Source: Taenia hydatigena
Taxonomy: Eukaryota; Platyhelminthes; Cestoda; Cyclophyllidea; Taeniidae
Reading direction: 5' to 3'
DNA: 64,000 nt
NCBI GenBank assembly: GCA_036345935.2
Contig: JADWOT020001720.1
Coordinates: 100,001 to 164,000, forward strand
Positions 23,500-37,052 of the stretch are shown here, piece after piece. The position numbers were made by a program, and so were the translations under genes. Below the pieces are notes generated by a model. That model saw only the letters and a program-made list of their open reading frames with translations, did no database searches and was not told where the DNA came from. The stretch's first letter is position 1. The number at the start of each line of letters is the position of its first letter.

Positions 23500-26400
23500 C
23501 GATTAAATGAAGTAAAGTCAATTGGTGGATGGCTGATGGAATGCAAGCAAAGTGTAGAGTTGAGATAGAATGGCCAAAGATCTAGGCACCTAAAGGGCGA
23601 TCAAAGGAGACTATTGCGCCCAGGACGAAAATGTCGATTTGATCAGCTAGAAAAACTTGTTTGAAGGCGAGGATGAGATGAATGTGTCTTTACACCCACA
23701 CACACAAGCATAACACACGCTTCTAGCTGCTTTTCTAAGATGCCAATTCAGCCGACTACCCAAGTACCGGAAATAAAGGTAAACAATGCAACATACACAA
23801 ACTTAGGCAGACAGAGAGGCGTAGATACATGGTGGAAATGAAGTGGGCAGTCTAGAGTGAAAAGCCAGACAGGGAAATTCTTTACAAAAAAAATAAAAGG
23901 AGTAGACAGTGAGATGAGTAGGTAGGGATTCGAGCAGCCTACAAATTACGAAGTAAGAAGTAGGACCAACACGTCCACCTTCGCCCCCGAAAGGCTAATT
24001 GAAAGAGGAGTAGAAGTAGGAGATGGAATTGAGGTGAAGTAGTGTAGTACCAACTAAAACAACAGAAAAATAGAAACGAGGTTTAGTGGTAATCATAGCT
24101 AAACTTTGTTAAAACACGATTTGGTCTCGGGCAGAGTGTGATTGATTCAGGTCCAGCCCAACTTACGCTAGTCTGATCTAAGCGATAAATCTGCGCATTG
24201 TTTACTCATGTCGCAATCGAGATTGAGACTAGTGGAGGGATGAAAGGGAACCTGCAAAGTGGGCAGCGGCAGACGGTGCGGTAGGAGGGGAAGGTGAAGG
24301 AAGCTTAAAGAAAGCAGAAGAGCGAGATGTTCTAGTGTCACTAAAGTGGAAAAATTAGGCAAGAAGCTGAATCGTAGGGAATACTCACTCCTCTTTTCCG
24401 TATGTATTTTTTCGAGGAGCACAAATGGTATGGCATTAGGCAAGAAGCAATACGTGTGAGTATGAGAAAAAGGAGACACTCACCGAAGATGCGTTGGAGT
24501 GGCACATGCGAAAGGGGCGTAGACAAGAGATCCCTAATGTCTGCGCGATGGAAAGACAACACCTCAAGTCTCATCGAAATGAGTTGTGCAGAGTTGATTA
24601 GGGGGTCAATTTAGATGGCAACGTAAAAGGCGCCTTAGTCGAGCTCGCCATGATCTAGCATAGGCTGTTAATCTTGTCTATTCTGACTTAGTCCAAATTA
24701 TTCAAGCCGCGCTACAGTTCTTCTGCAGTGGGATATGAATATTGAGGAATTCGTTGTACACCAGCAGGTCCCTTATACTGCTGCTTAATCGGGAATTTGA
24801 GACGTGAAAAGTAAGAGCAGCACAGCAAGCATGGTGCACAGTTGAATTTTGATTGAAGGAATAGCCATTGAGTTTACAAAGAGGCTTTTATTATGCAAAT
24901 GGCAATGGTGGCTCATTCGTTATCGATAGGAGCGAATTAATAAAGATTTTAGGCTGAAAGGGACACATGAATGGTTGAGATTGGGGCAAAGAGGTGAGAA
25001 GTCGTGCGTATGGAGCTGTGGCGCAGCGTTCCTCATTTCTTCTCTACTTCCTCCCATCCTTTTCTACACTGATTCATTTCCCCACTTATCTAGCTATGTA
25101 AGTGAGTAAAAGATAAAGAAACTAACTTGATAAAACAAAGTTGAAGTTTTCGAATGCCACACTAGAAGAGGCTAATCAAAGTCCTCTTTTCGATGCTCTT
25201 GACACTGGATACCAGATGTGATAATATTGAAACGACGCACACAAATGAAGTGAGGATTGAGAGTGGCACACGGATGGAGCTTGGATAAGAGCAGAGAGGA
25301 AGCAAGAGCAGGTGTGGAAAGCGCAAATTATCTGCACAATGCTATTGATGAGAAGGAAGAACAAACACTTGAGAAGTAACAATATCTTTCTACTCCCTCA
25401 TACAACCTATTCTTAAAACTGCACTGTCTGAGCTGCCCTAATCGAATTTACTTTCTTTGCCCCATATTCTCGCAAATCCGCATCGTCACTGCTCAGATCT
25501 AAACCACTTTATCCTTGCCTTGAGTGCACAAATCTCTCCCTATTTCCACATTTTCCTTTGTTACCGTAGTGAAATCATTCGCATTAAATTGTGTTTATTC
25601 GTACGCATCAAATGTCTTCAAACTGATTTGCACTTCACTGAACCAATTGTGCGGCAGTGTAATGTCCAATCACCCTAGCTGTTTGTTAGTACACACTCCT
25701 AGTACAGCTGCATGGCACGAAGTGTTATAGTTTTAGAGGAGACCTACGTTTTTGACATCACAGCAAGATGACAGCCGGCGCCTAATTGGAATCGCTTGTA
25801 GATCAAAGTGAGAAATACTTCGAACGCAGAGCACTTGGGCTAATTTGCTACTCTGCTGCTTGTGCAATCTAACTGTGATCTAGGCTATCACACAAAACCT
25901 ACTGCTATTCTGACCTCCCCGATGGCAGTGGAATGCGGTGAGCAGCTCTTTTGCAAATAACTCCTTTTCTCGCCTTGCGTTGAAGGCTTCTAACCATAAA
26001 TGCACAGCTGTTAAATTGGAAAAAAAGCTCCACGTAGTTTACAGATGTAAGTATGTTATCTACTCGTGCTAAGCAATTTTATGGCGAATTAATGATTAAA
26101 AATCTCGGGAATGAACGGTAAAGTTTCATTGTCATGTAAATGGATATTGCCAGTTTATGCATGACAGGGATGGTAAGGAAGCATACAATGCAATTAATTC
26201 CTACCTAAGTTATGTGCGAAGTAGTGCCAAAGGCAGAATTCTGATGTTGAATCGCTTGGTAAAGGTCTCATGATTAGCAAATTATGCCTCGGTCAGACGT
26301 GACACGTTCCAGTGAAAGTCATGCCCTGAAAGCTCATTTCTACCAAGCGATTCCCATTGAGTAGGATAATCCTCTAAAAAAATACGACCCTCTTCTGCCA

Positions 26401-27490
26401 AAATAATGGCATTCTAGTGTAGCAAAGGATCCAATTTACCAACAAGATTGAAAGCAGTTACCGCTGATGACTTCCAAAATGATGAGCGATTTAACTGACT
26501 TAAAGACTTGTTTTACTTAACAAAATATGCAATCCGCAGTTAAAATGTGTCCTAGAAATTGTGTGCCTCACATGCATTTATTTCTAGTCTTAAACGATAC
26601 GTAATGTATTACATTTAAAATACAGGACCAAATGATTAAGTTTCATAGACATTGATGGAATAAAATCCATCATAAATCATACTTGTGTGTCCAAATCTAA
26701 TAAAATTTATTTATTACACTCACAGCAGCAATAAAAATGTGGCAATCTCTCACATTGAAGTGCTTTGGCATGCAGGAGTTGGTACAAGTGAAGTTCTGGG
26801 CAGCCCATTGGCTCGAAATACCCGTGATTATGTAAAAACAGTCCTAATTGACGTCACCACGTTTGCTCTTTGATAACAAGCCATCTCAGTCTGGCCTAAT
26901 AATTGCAATTCACTATTCAAATCAGCCTAGACTTACCAGAACCCAGCTTAAACCATTGTGCCTTTTTATGCACTCACTCACTTCTCAGCGCAGAAGTGGT
27001 GCGCCAAACGACCATTTTTAACAATCCGGTCGTAGCAAAATGTAGTCGCTGCACTCCCACCATAGCCTGGAGACTGCTCTGACATCACATTGCACCACAT
27101 CACCTCACACCGCATCCACGTCAATCAACAAGCAGACTTATCACCACCTGCGCGAACCTGCTCGACCCTCACATTTCTGTTTGCGAAGAAACACGAAATA
27201 AGGAAGTAACAATTTTAATTTTGTTAATGATGAAAACGAAGAGAAACACACAACACTGTCAGGATCTACAGGGTTTTGTGCTATTCCACATTAGTGTTGC
27301 CTGAAGGCACAGTTAATCATTCCATTGTCCTCTTTTCCTCTTCATGCGTGGTCCTTCGTGGAATTCACGATGATAGCGGTGTTTCCACACCGACAAATTG
27401 CACTTATAATCCGCTTTGGACAGCGGACCTCCCGCCTGCATTTGATTCACACCCAACCGACATTTGAACCTGCGAAACGAAAACAGCAAG
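23500..27490. repeat. Internal segmental duplication, right copy (unit A)
   Basis: The diverged second copy of 16,400-21,110. Collinear blocks have changing offsets (about 7.2, 7.9, then 6.5 kb), showing many indels since duplication. No gene is supported. Confidence 0.75.
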
Positions 27491-27984
27491 CATGGGTTTG
27501 GAAAAGCCTCGATAAATAAGAAGGAAATAAGGTTTAAGCAGAGGTGCTGAATTTAAGTCCCATGAGCATTCATAATGCAGGGGCATCACACGAAACAGTA
27601 AGGGATAGGTCACGCTATACAAGGAATAGTCATCATTTATCATGAATGGCATAGGCCAGTGCCAGTGCCTGTGCACAGCGAAGCGCGGTGACAAACAAAT
27701 TTTCTTGTGAAAGGAGATGTCTGCAATCTTAGATACCCGTACCAGCAGGAGGCGTCAACCTAGTCAGCAATTAGACACTTGAAAGGTGTAGGCGTCTATC
27801 GGTCAGTGACTATCCCCAAAAATATTGGTTTTTAGCTCACCCACACAGTGGTAATTCCTGAGACCCTTTATTTGTTAAGTAAACTTTACAATTTACAGTG
27901 TCTGCCTGACACAACTACTCAATGTCTTCAGGTGCGCCTCCTATTGAAGCATCTTCTCCTATCTTGCATCCACCCAAATAGACA
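27491..27984. other. Gene-free stretch downstream of the RAD54-like relic
   Basis: No supported gene. Minus-strand frames here are short and unrecognised. Confidence 0.45.
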
Positions 27985-28244
27985 TCACAATCGGAATGTG
28001 TAAAAAGCAGAAGTGATACGATAGCCATGAAACTGTCCCTTCTGCACACCACGCCACACACGTGCTGCGGTCTGGTCGTCGTCGTCGTCAGCTGGATTGC
28101 AATTAGGATCAAACATTTCCAAATGGTTTGCACCAATGAAATGTAGACCACAAGCACTCGCCTTACCACATGAAGACAAACGCTGGATTCGTAGGTTGTG
28201 AAAAATACTACACATGCTAAATCTGCCTATGACCTAAAACGAAG
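27985..28244 (-). pseudogene. RAD54-like (SNF2 family) helicase exon relic, unit A
   Basis: RAD54 is a SNF2-family DNA translocase that acts with Rad51 in homologous recombination. On the minus strand the translation shows helicase motif V (GLHFIGANHLEMFDP, where RAD54 has GLNLIGANRLVMFDP) and motif VI (QTAARVWRGVQK, where RAD54 has QAMARVWRDGQK). Upstream, in a second frame, comes YFSQPTNPAFVFM, matching the RAD54 segment before motif V. A loss of a few bases between the two frames, two in-frame stops and an expanded GAC run (DDDDD) show decay. The exon starts after TTACAG at 28,245, and RAD54-like LDG-type coding may resume about 50 bp upstream, suggesting a retained short intron rather than a processed copy. 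Confidence 0.75.
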
Positions 28245-29100
28245 CTGTAAGTGGAGTGAGAATCAAATGAATTGCTATGAAAAAAGATGACACTCATCGA
28301 GGACTCGTCCAGGGAATAGGACAAGGAACAACTATTACAGAAATTCCCTCCCCCTCCCCTTTTAAGAATGGCAAGCAATTATAGGCTCAGGGCAAAGGCA
28401 GCACAGAAAAAAGAGCTAGATCGACAAAACTGATCAATTTTGGAGAAGTTAAAAAGAGATAAAAAAAGAAAAATTTGAACCTGCTGATGAGTTAAGTACA
28501 AGCTTGGGGACGGGAAAAACGAAGTTAAAAGTGCTTGCCGAAACAAATGACAGAAATCAAATGCCTGGTTGTTCCCTGCATGCCTTCAAAAGGGTAAAAT
28601 TGTACACGAATTGAAAAAAATTTGCAGTGATCAAATGAAACAACGCAAGAAGATGGTCTAGCAGAGCCATTGCAAAACTCACAATTTCATAAATGAATTC
28701 AACCTACTTAACTTTACACACGATAGTTGAGTTTGGGACACAAAAACCCTAGTGTTCTAACAAGAGTCTGCAAGTGGATTGATGTCTACTCCTCGCGAGC
28801 GAACAAAAGGCAAAAGAAACTTCACCTCGCCAAGCAATCGCCTTTTAACTACTTTTCAAAAGCATTAGGTTTTACGAGAAAATTGTAAAAATGGAGAGAA
28901 CTAGCAAAAAGGTAGTGCCAACCGAACAATAAGAATAACAAATTGTTGCCTTTCAATTGCCATCCTCAAAATCACCTAAAAAGACGTTGCCTAACCAAAA
29001 TCTCGCAAAGCGCTAAGCATGGGCAAATAGAAAACCTATGAAGTGTGCAGAAAACAGCACAATTGATTCGTTAATCATTCTAATGATAATAGGACAGCAG

Positions 29101-29186
29101 TAGCGCAGAGGTCAATTGTAAAAACACTGCGCGTCAAGCACTCGACGATGTGTCTCAAGCCTATTGTGATGGACACAGTTCGACGC
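29101..29186 (+). ncRNA. Weak Pol III A/B box pair, unit A
   Basis: TAGCGCAGAGG (29,101-29,111) fits the A box, and GTTCGACGC (29,178-29,186) fits GWTCRANNC exactly. Spacing is 66 bp. No cloverleaf is evident. It may be a tRNA-derived relic or chance. The B copy is at 61,194-61,279. Confidence 0.25.
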
Positions 29187-30153
29187 AATGATCCCTGAAT
29201 GAGTTCTGCGACCCTGTGGATCGACACTGACTGCTTAATAATGCAACCCCCAAGAGAGATGCAGATTGACAATATTGATACCCGGTTATGGACCTCGTGT
29301 CCATGTGGATGAGTCTAGATCGACTTTGAGGCACTCAACGCTATTGCATGCGTTTGATGATTTTAAACAACCATCCAGCCAATACCGTCTTGCGCGATCC
29401 CCTACTTGAAGACCAAGTATTATGCAGCAGATACCACACTTGTTAGAAAAGTCGTTCCCGCGCTTTGTAGGAAAACGGATTCAGGAGCACACGAAAGGCC
29501 ATTGGCACAGTTCTGCACTAACGTGTGGTCTAGCTAGCCTTACAGCATTGGTGCATCTCATCTTCGGCGGCACTTGCATCATTACAGCCGCAGTACTTGA
29601 CACCTGCCCACCTCCCTTACCTTCAATCGGCTAATTGATTAAACTACCAACGTAAAATTGGTGTTTTTACCTCCTCCCAGTAGCTTTGCATTCGTATGAC
29701 TAAAGTGCATTCTAACATCGCAGCCATTCATTGTCCACTATTTGAAGCCTTTCTGTGAACACTGTGGACAGGTCCGTCTCGGTCAGTCTCATATGCCTAC
29801 CGCATGCTACCCAAATTGACCCTTTGCACGTTTTGCAGGTCGGGAAAGGGACAGAAGAACAGGTCGATAGCCGTGAAAATCGACAGGCGGGCAGGTGTGT
29901 AGGTAGGTCAACAGATGGAGAGGTTGAGATATACGAAATGACGACACTAGATTTACCGCCTCACCTAGTCTCTGCCTCTACAGCTCTACTAACTGGCCAA
30001 ACAAGTGAATGAAAAGGAACAGAGACGCAAATAAATAATCGAGCGATTCCAGAAATTCCCAATGTAATTGTCTCAAAACAACACCCATAATAGGTGCAAT
30101 GGTGAAAAGACTACCATGAGTAGAGGCAAAGGCGGAGACAAGACGATACTTAC

Positions 30154-30299
30154 GACGGCCGTCATACCCAGGTTCTCATCACCGCCCATATACCACAGAA
30201 AAGACGGCGCACCATAAAAAGCACTCGTGCGACGGACACAGTCAATTAATGCCACGGCACTAAAGTGCAAAATGGACCACACCAGGCCTTTGCCCATGT
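30154..30299 (-). other. Exon-like open segment with GTAAGT donor, unit A
   Basis: 146 bp on the minus strand begins after GCGCAG, encodes 48 residues without a stop (MGKGLVWSILHFSAVALIDC, then a stretch ending ENLGMTAV) and ends exactly at a strong GTAAGT donor. The sequence is hydrophobic in part. I do not recognise the family. The B copy (62,247-62,392) is identical, so A/B comparison gives no information on constraint. Confidence 0.2.
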
Positions 30300-31219
30300 C
30301 TGCGCAGGACTTGTCAGCTCAACATCAGACGTCGCATTAAAAAAGACGCCATTGGTAATAGACCAGTCATGCATGAGTATGTGCTTAAAACGGTAGAACA
30401 CGTAGCGTGCGCAAATAAGCCAGCTGGACATGGTGAGGCATTTCATTCCTTTCCACTGAGCAACTTCCACCTTATTCATTGTTAGCAACAACAACGCGAT
30501 CATAATGAAGCAATGTTTCGCAAAAATACTCAGCACCAGAGCATCACGAAGGTGTTAATTTTAGCAACTCCGACAATCAGATGCTCTGACGAAGATGAAG
30601 CGATTCCGTCACGACCAATCACACCAGGCAGGACTGCACGAACGTTCCAACGCCACAACCCATACCCCCGAAGTGAAGCTGATGAAGAATAACTAGGAGA
30701 GAGGGTAAACGGACAGCAAAAAAACAGATCTCCATTCGCCTGTCTATCCACCTACACACCCACCAGCCAAATAATCTAATCAACAGATAAGTAAAAAGAG
30801 CGTGATTAAAGGAATAGATGAAGCTTAACGCTTGCCAGTGCACATTTGCCTGTGTCTTGGTGGACGCCCACCAACCATTAGCCGTCAAGAATATTAACCT
30901 GGCTAACCTATGGAAAACGCCAAACCTACATTTTGCCTGTCTCCGCGGCACTTCAGCTAACTACTAGCCCCACAGAAAAAACGGCTCAAGTCAAGGCCAG
31001 TTACCACTATGACCAAGGGGAGGGTGAAGACAACGCCGAAGCTACTACACAGCTACAGCAGGACGAGTGAACAAACCAAGGCAATCAGTGGGTTGCCTTC
31101 CAAGTCATCATCGTGACAATACGTTTCCAATACACGCTTCATTCATAAGTACTTCAAGGGCGGGCATCAAGGGGTCCTTCTTTTGACGATATCAAACGTG
31201 TACAGTCCGGTGGTTTACA

Positions 31220-34200
31220 CAAGGAACACCAATCAGGCACATTCGAATAACAACGGCAGAAGAAACCTACGGAATCGCCTAACATTCAGCAAAACTTGAG
31301 TGAGCCCAAAAATGCACACTCAATTACGGGATGGTCCTCCTCAAATCCGCTAAACAGTAAGAAGTAAAACAGCATCATGCTTTCTGACGACAAGTAAATT
31401 AACTGAAACCTACTCACTTGATACAACTTTGCGTACCGTCTATGCTACTGTTCCAAATGTGGAAGAACACTTATTTGGAACTGATAATTACAGTCCATCG
31501 CAGATGCCCACACGTGCAATGAAGCGAACTGCCGTATTCTACCCATCAGCATCCAGTACACTCAATCCGACAACTACGGACTTGCACACTTGGTAATAAA
31601 CACAGGCAACTTGTCCCAATCAAAATTCTCAAAAATCGCATGCATATTAACCAAAACACACTAAACACAACCCTTCCTGGTCAGATTATTACGCCATCTA
31701 CCCTTCCAAACGGAAAGCGATAACAGTATGAATACAGTGGACAAATTCAGCCAGTGGCACGACCAGATTTCAATGAACGCAAAAGTTTGAGCTGACAATA
31801 TTTAAAATACACCAGTGCTGGGTGGAATTACCTAAACAAATAATGGCATCAAACAAACGAAACACGTGGAAAATGAGATAATAAGAAGAGACAGTTATTC
31901 CTAGGCCGGCATTAGATCCCCATAGAACAGACAGCGTCTGTGGCCAATGCAAAAAAACTAAACCTCGCACTCAGGCGTCACACCTAATCAAATTTGACAA
32001 AGCGGCAAATAGCGTGCATGAATAGGGGCTTTTCAAATGTATATAAGTGTGCATTGATACGTACCTCTTAATAGGCGAGTCGCTTCCTCCATGCATTCAC
32101 AATCATCACACTCATCAGCGTGGCCCTTTTCGCCCACCGCGTCATAAAGCAGGAGCCATGGCACGGTACCGCTTGCACCCTACTTCGCGACAGATTTCCA
32201 ACAGTTTTGACAAAATTTCATCAGTGAACGCTGACTACCAAAACGTCCTTCAGCGGCAACACGGCCTCAACGAAGTACTTGTCCTTAGCACGGTAAAATT
32301 CGATGTTTGCATCCGCCCATCACCCGAGCCACCAAATATTCCATCTGAAGAACATCCCCGAATCTGCAGGAGCAAACTAGGACTTAAAGAAACAATTTAA
32401 ATCAAGGCGACGGATTGATACGCTGTGCGACGATAGAGTAGGTTGCACAGTGACGTCTCAGTCGCAGAAGAATCTTTACGACCTTGACTCAGGCTTATTT
32501 TGATCCCGTCTACCAAAGTTACAGGAGACGACATTCAGTTCCCCAGTGGAGAAGAACATACTCAACCACCCCTTCGGAGGGCACTGCAGCTATATCTGCG
32601 TCCAATGAACATGATGAATTCGACCGATATGGTTACTGTAACAATTCAAAAAATGTAGCTGTCACAGTGCATTTGTGAATAGACTTCGGGTAGAAGGATG
32701 CGCAACGGATTCATTGAGGTGTTAGAACGTTCCCATATGGCGTGAACTATGAATGCTACAATGGGCAGAAGCAAGTACGACATTAAATCGTGCTGTATCC
32801 TCGCTTCCTCCTCCTCCTCCTCCTTCCCCTGAAAATTAACAACCACGCCCCAGCAATAAGTCACCCCGCTCAACGCTCATAAATGTGGACCTCATGAAAA
32901 ACCAATGCACCGTATGAAGGCTCTTAATAATATAGCCTCAAATCAGCTTCGTCTCATGCCATACCGTTGTTGTTGTTACTGCTAAAGGTCTCAAAACAAG
33001 CAAAAGTGATGCAATTGTGAGCCTATGATAAGATCTCTCTCAACTCGTACAACACACTGTCCCGTGGGGGAGTACTCACCAAGTTACCGTTCTCCTCTCC
33101 CTTCGCTTTTGCCCGCCGGCCGTCTGCCTGACGCCCACACATCCGTACACGCCGCACTCAGACTTCCAAGGACACAGCCGCGCTGCCTGCCTGCTTATGG
33201 CCTGCATGAAAGAATAATCCACAATGAGGAGGAGCAAGCAAACTCTTGATCGCATTCATTGCTCCTCTAATAGTTGCTTTGACGCCACAGCTGCCGCCAT
33301 CGACAAGGACGAGATCGGAGGCCTTTGGTGTAGTCTCGGTAGCCTCCCATGGGTCGGCATCTACGTCCGCATCCCCCTTTGCCATTATTGCCATCGTCGA
33401 CAACAACAATGCGTGTTATTGATGACAGGCAGCCTGATGAGTCTGTGATTAACGATGACGTTTGGAAGCGCCACGTGGCCAGCGTTGCGAACAGCAGCGG
33501 CGAGGCAGCCAGTGTTGGTCAGAAGCCAACTATTACAACACACAAATACTACACTTACAAGTTTGGCGCACAAAATTGACACCTAGTGCGACTCACTCAA
33601 GTGTCCATGCCTATCACATAATAATGCTCCAGAGGAAATAAACATTTCCTCTCGCCGTATTTTGGACCCGCAACCACTTTAGTACCACGTAAAGCCAAGT
33701 GCTTGGTAACTTCCCTCCCAGCAAACGAGGCCTCATTCACCACAATATCATTCCTTCCTTATTCAAATAACCCCCACCTACCTACCTGCCCGCCTACAAT
33801 ACCGCCACAACAACTTCAATCGATCCCCTCCACTCCATTGTTCATCATAACGAACGAACGCAAAAAAGTGCTGCCATCCAACAGCCAACCAAAACTCGGC
33901 AAATCCTCTCTCACGAACCTCATTAACAAAAAAGAGATCGCCATGCACGCACACACGTTTGCGGAACTAAAAACGAATTCTAGACGATCTTGAAAATATC
34001 GGTGTGCATGGGTTTACGTGCAATAAAAAAATTAGCAGACAGTAAGACAAGGAATACACACTGCGAACTATGAAGCTAAAAACATGCAGACACGCACTAA
34101 AATTCACGAAAAGATGTCCCGCCTGGGGTAGGCTTAAAAAAGACTCTGGAACACTTCTCCTACTCCTTCTCATCTTTTCGGCGTTGACACAATCACCAGC

Positions 34201-35815
34201 ACAACTAATCATCGTGACAATAAGCCCGCCTCCTTCCCCCAACCCACCAGTGCTACACTCCAGTTAGCCGGCCGAGCTTGCAACCATGCCATTCGCACCC
34301 AATGCTTGTGCCCAGCTAAACAAAAGGTCACATCTACCGCTATGTCACCGCTATTGTCCATGCATCCAAGATGGAGACCTCTCCGCCAATGACTCCGCAA
34401 GCTTGCATTGCCTACCATTCCACAAACTCATAAAATGTTGCCTCACCACCGCAACCACAGTAATTTTGTAGTATCTGAAAAGGGGGAAAGCAGACAATGG
34501 AAGAGCCGATGTGTGAATGTCCAACGCGCCGTAAATCTAACGCCTCCGAACATAGCTTCTAATAGGAAAAAAGGCACCTTAACAAGCAAACATTTAAGAC
34601 TGCTACAAAGTACAGTCTGCAAAGTGATGCAAAAGCTCCCCACCGGTCACTCCATCGCTTCTGCTGCGTCCACCTCACCCAGACGTCAACTCATGCCGTC
34701 AAAGCTGAACCTACCATTAAGCCATCACCGAGAGCCTCTACACAACATCAACACAGAAATAACCCGTCCCCATGTCAATGAGCGGTAGAGCTGTTAAGTG
34801 TCCCACGCCCTCCATATATAATGTGCGCTCCACCAACACGGACATAATAGTAATGGAAACAACGCACCTTTTACCACACAAAGTACGAAAGAACCTACGG
34901 ATAAATGATGAAAGCATGCTTCTACCCTAAATGAGAACGCACATCAAATCTGTAGATACACACGAAAGACAGTAAAATTCACATATAGCAATCCCATCTT
35001 ACCTGAGGAACGTGTAAAGTGATAGCGAAGGCAGGAGCCACACTCATTGCCGATAGATGATACTCCCATTCTTGGCAAAGGAAGAAGTCTTGACAGGAAC
35101 TACAGCTACCTCTTCGGCGTCTATTCCAGCATGTATACAGATAAAAGAAACGAGTTAAAAGTCATATAGATATAATGAATACTTATTAGCAAGAAAGCAA
35201 TGAATAGGCACCAAGTACTCAGTTAAACCAAAACACTTCTCAAGAAAATTACGACCCACTGATCAAAGTTCACAATCATTAAGGAGCAAACCAAATGACA
35301 ATCTGCCAAAACAATTTCAATTTATCACATAAAGCATTGTACAGAAAGAAATGAGTGTAACTAGACCTCCCAGTTGGAAAACAAAACGCCTTAACAGTCG
35401 CATTATGAAACCTTTGCGTTTATTCTAGCAAGTAGACGTATAAAGGAAGCCAGTTGGCATGCAAAAGACCTAATAACAATTAACGAACCAAAACCAAAAA
35501 AGAAGTGCCAAATAGCTACCAGATTTCCAACTTATTGGAGCAAGTGAAGCCCCATTAACCGAAAATAACGGTCACTAAAATGTACACCACTTACGTACTT
35601 CACGTACAAATCTGGCCAATCACTTTATTTTTTGCCCGGTAAAACAAATAAACTTCTAATTTTTGTGTGTCTTTAATAAGTCAAAGGTCTCTACTAATGC
35701 CTAACATTTTTGACTTTTATCGAAAATTTAAAATAATGAAATACAAGTATTATTTGCATATTTGTCTGGTGTAAGTAAGAAAATTAGCAACAAAAGCTAA
35801 ATGTAACAACGCTTT
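31220..35815. other. Gene-free left end of unit B
   Basis: Homologous to 1-5,604 minus the A-only block. The junction at 31,220 shows no break signature, direct repeat or element; the unit boundary is simply a homology boundary. No supported gene. Confidence 0.5.
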
Positions 35816-36002
35816 TGTAATACTTCGTTCGTTTGGGCTGCCGGTTTCCGTTCAGAGTCACAGAGGTAACCATATTGCCCTAGCTGCTTAGGTTGGTCCT
35901 TGGACTATGCCAGCAGCTCATTTCCCTTTGCCTGTTGAATACATATAATCTGCCCTGGTATTTTGCCTTCTTTTTCCTTCAAGGAAGCCTCAGGACGATA
36001 CA
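35816..36002 (+). mobile_element. Solo TRIM LTR, unit B
   Basis: The 187-bp counterpart of 5,605-5,791 at the same site, so the insertion predates the A/B duplication. Confidence 0.75.
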
Positions 36003-36340
36003 GCCTTAAAATAACATTACAAGAGTCATAAACTAGTAATGTGTGCAGCGTGGCTAACAACTCAGCTTTTGCTTTTACTTTTCGCCTGTATATCTTAACG
36101 ATTATTAAGTTTCTTTTTTGCAACTAGGTCGATTTATATGATTTGATGTTGCTTTGAGTTATTTCGGTGGTTTTTATGAGTTTTAACAGGAGCTTAAATA
36201 GTCCTGTCACCCGAGTCCTGATACACAGGCAAGTGACTGGCACAGTATCTGCGACGCCTCCAGACGTCCACTGAACTCTAAGAAGAAAATCGGGAAAGGA
36301 AGAAGCAGAATTATAAATATAATCTGTGGCAAGCAAGGGT

Positions 36341-36526
36341 TGTAGCGCAATGTTTTTTGGAACTACCAGTATCGGTGAAGGTCACAGGAGTGGTCGTATT
36401 GCCCTAGCTGCATGGGCTGGCCTCCGGGCCATGCCAGCAGCCTATTTCTCTCTGTCCGGTGAATATATATATTCTACTTTAGCATTATGCCATCTTTTGC
36501 CTTCAAGGGAGCCTTGGAAAGCTACA
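36341..36526 (+). repeat. TRIM 5' LTR, unit B
   Basis: 186 bp, starting TGTAGC and ending GCTACA. Confidence 0.85.
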
Positions 36527-37034
36527 TTGGTGGCAGCAGAAAGCAAACCCGACTCCATAGGGTTTTTATCTTGATCTCTGTCGCCTGTGGCATGTTGCAG
36601 CGGTGCGAAAGAAGTGCATGTGCTACGGATGGGCCACGAACGACGTCCGCTCCCGGCATCTGCCCCATCTCCGTGTTCTACAAGAAAGCTTCTACCAACC
36701 AAAGCGACACTAGCCATGGACCACTTAAGAGGTTTCGTTCCGAAGATTACCCCCAGTATACCTGCCCAAGAAGATCGACGTCCTAACGCTCCCCTACGCA
36801 CATGCTGATGGTCGGCAAAAACCTCTTATTCTGAGCTTTGCTCTCAAGCCAAACGAAAATCGAAGTCCAATGCACTGCCAAGAAAGGTCACTGACGGTGT
36901 TATTAAGCATCGCCTCAATCGCGCCCAATGTCGGCGACTGGGATGGTTAGCTCGTGGGTGCTTCTTGCAGCACTGACTACGTTGTGATGGCTGACGTGGG
37001 AGGTGTACTGAGGGGCGCGTCGGGGACGACGCTC

Positions 37035-37052
37035 GAAAGAGGAGAGGGAAAA
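37035..37052 (+). other. TRIM polypurine tract, unit B
   Basis: Eighteen purines immediately before the 3' LTR. Confidence 0.78.

Larger units (their letters stand above)
1..31219. repeat. Macro-tandem repeat unit A (about 31.2 kb)
   Basis: The first bases of the window recur at 31,220 and again at 63,313, in the same orientation. All landmarks (solo LTR, TRIM, tRNA-like relic, Hsp70, LTR-like relic, RAD54-like relic) recur in the same order. Unit A is about 0.9 kb shorter than unit B. It lacks the 2,651-bp retroelement block seen in B, but has two blocks absent from B (1,506-2,554 and 7,404-8,175). Its left edge is only the window edge, so the unit phase is arbitrary and the array may continue leftwards. 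Confidence 0.95.
28245..31219. other. Gene-free right end of unit A
   Basis: No intact gene. It holds a weak Pol III-like pair of boxes (29,101-29,186), an exon-like minus segment (30,154-30,299) and a charged plus frame (to 30,010) followed by an AATAAA. None is recognised. It runs without a break into the start of unit B. Confidence 0.5.

Noticed and set aside
29755..30012. Charged plus frame followed by AATAAA
   Set aside because: It starts at GTG, has no recognised domain, and gives no A/B information because the copies are recent; an AATAAA in AT-rich DNA is weak evidence.
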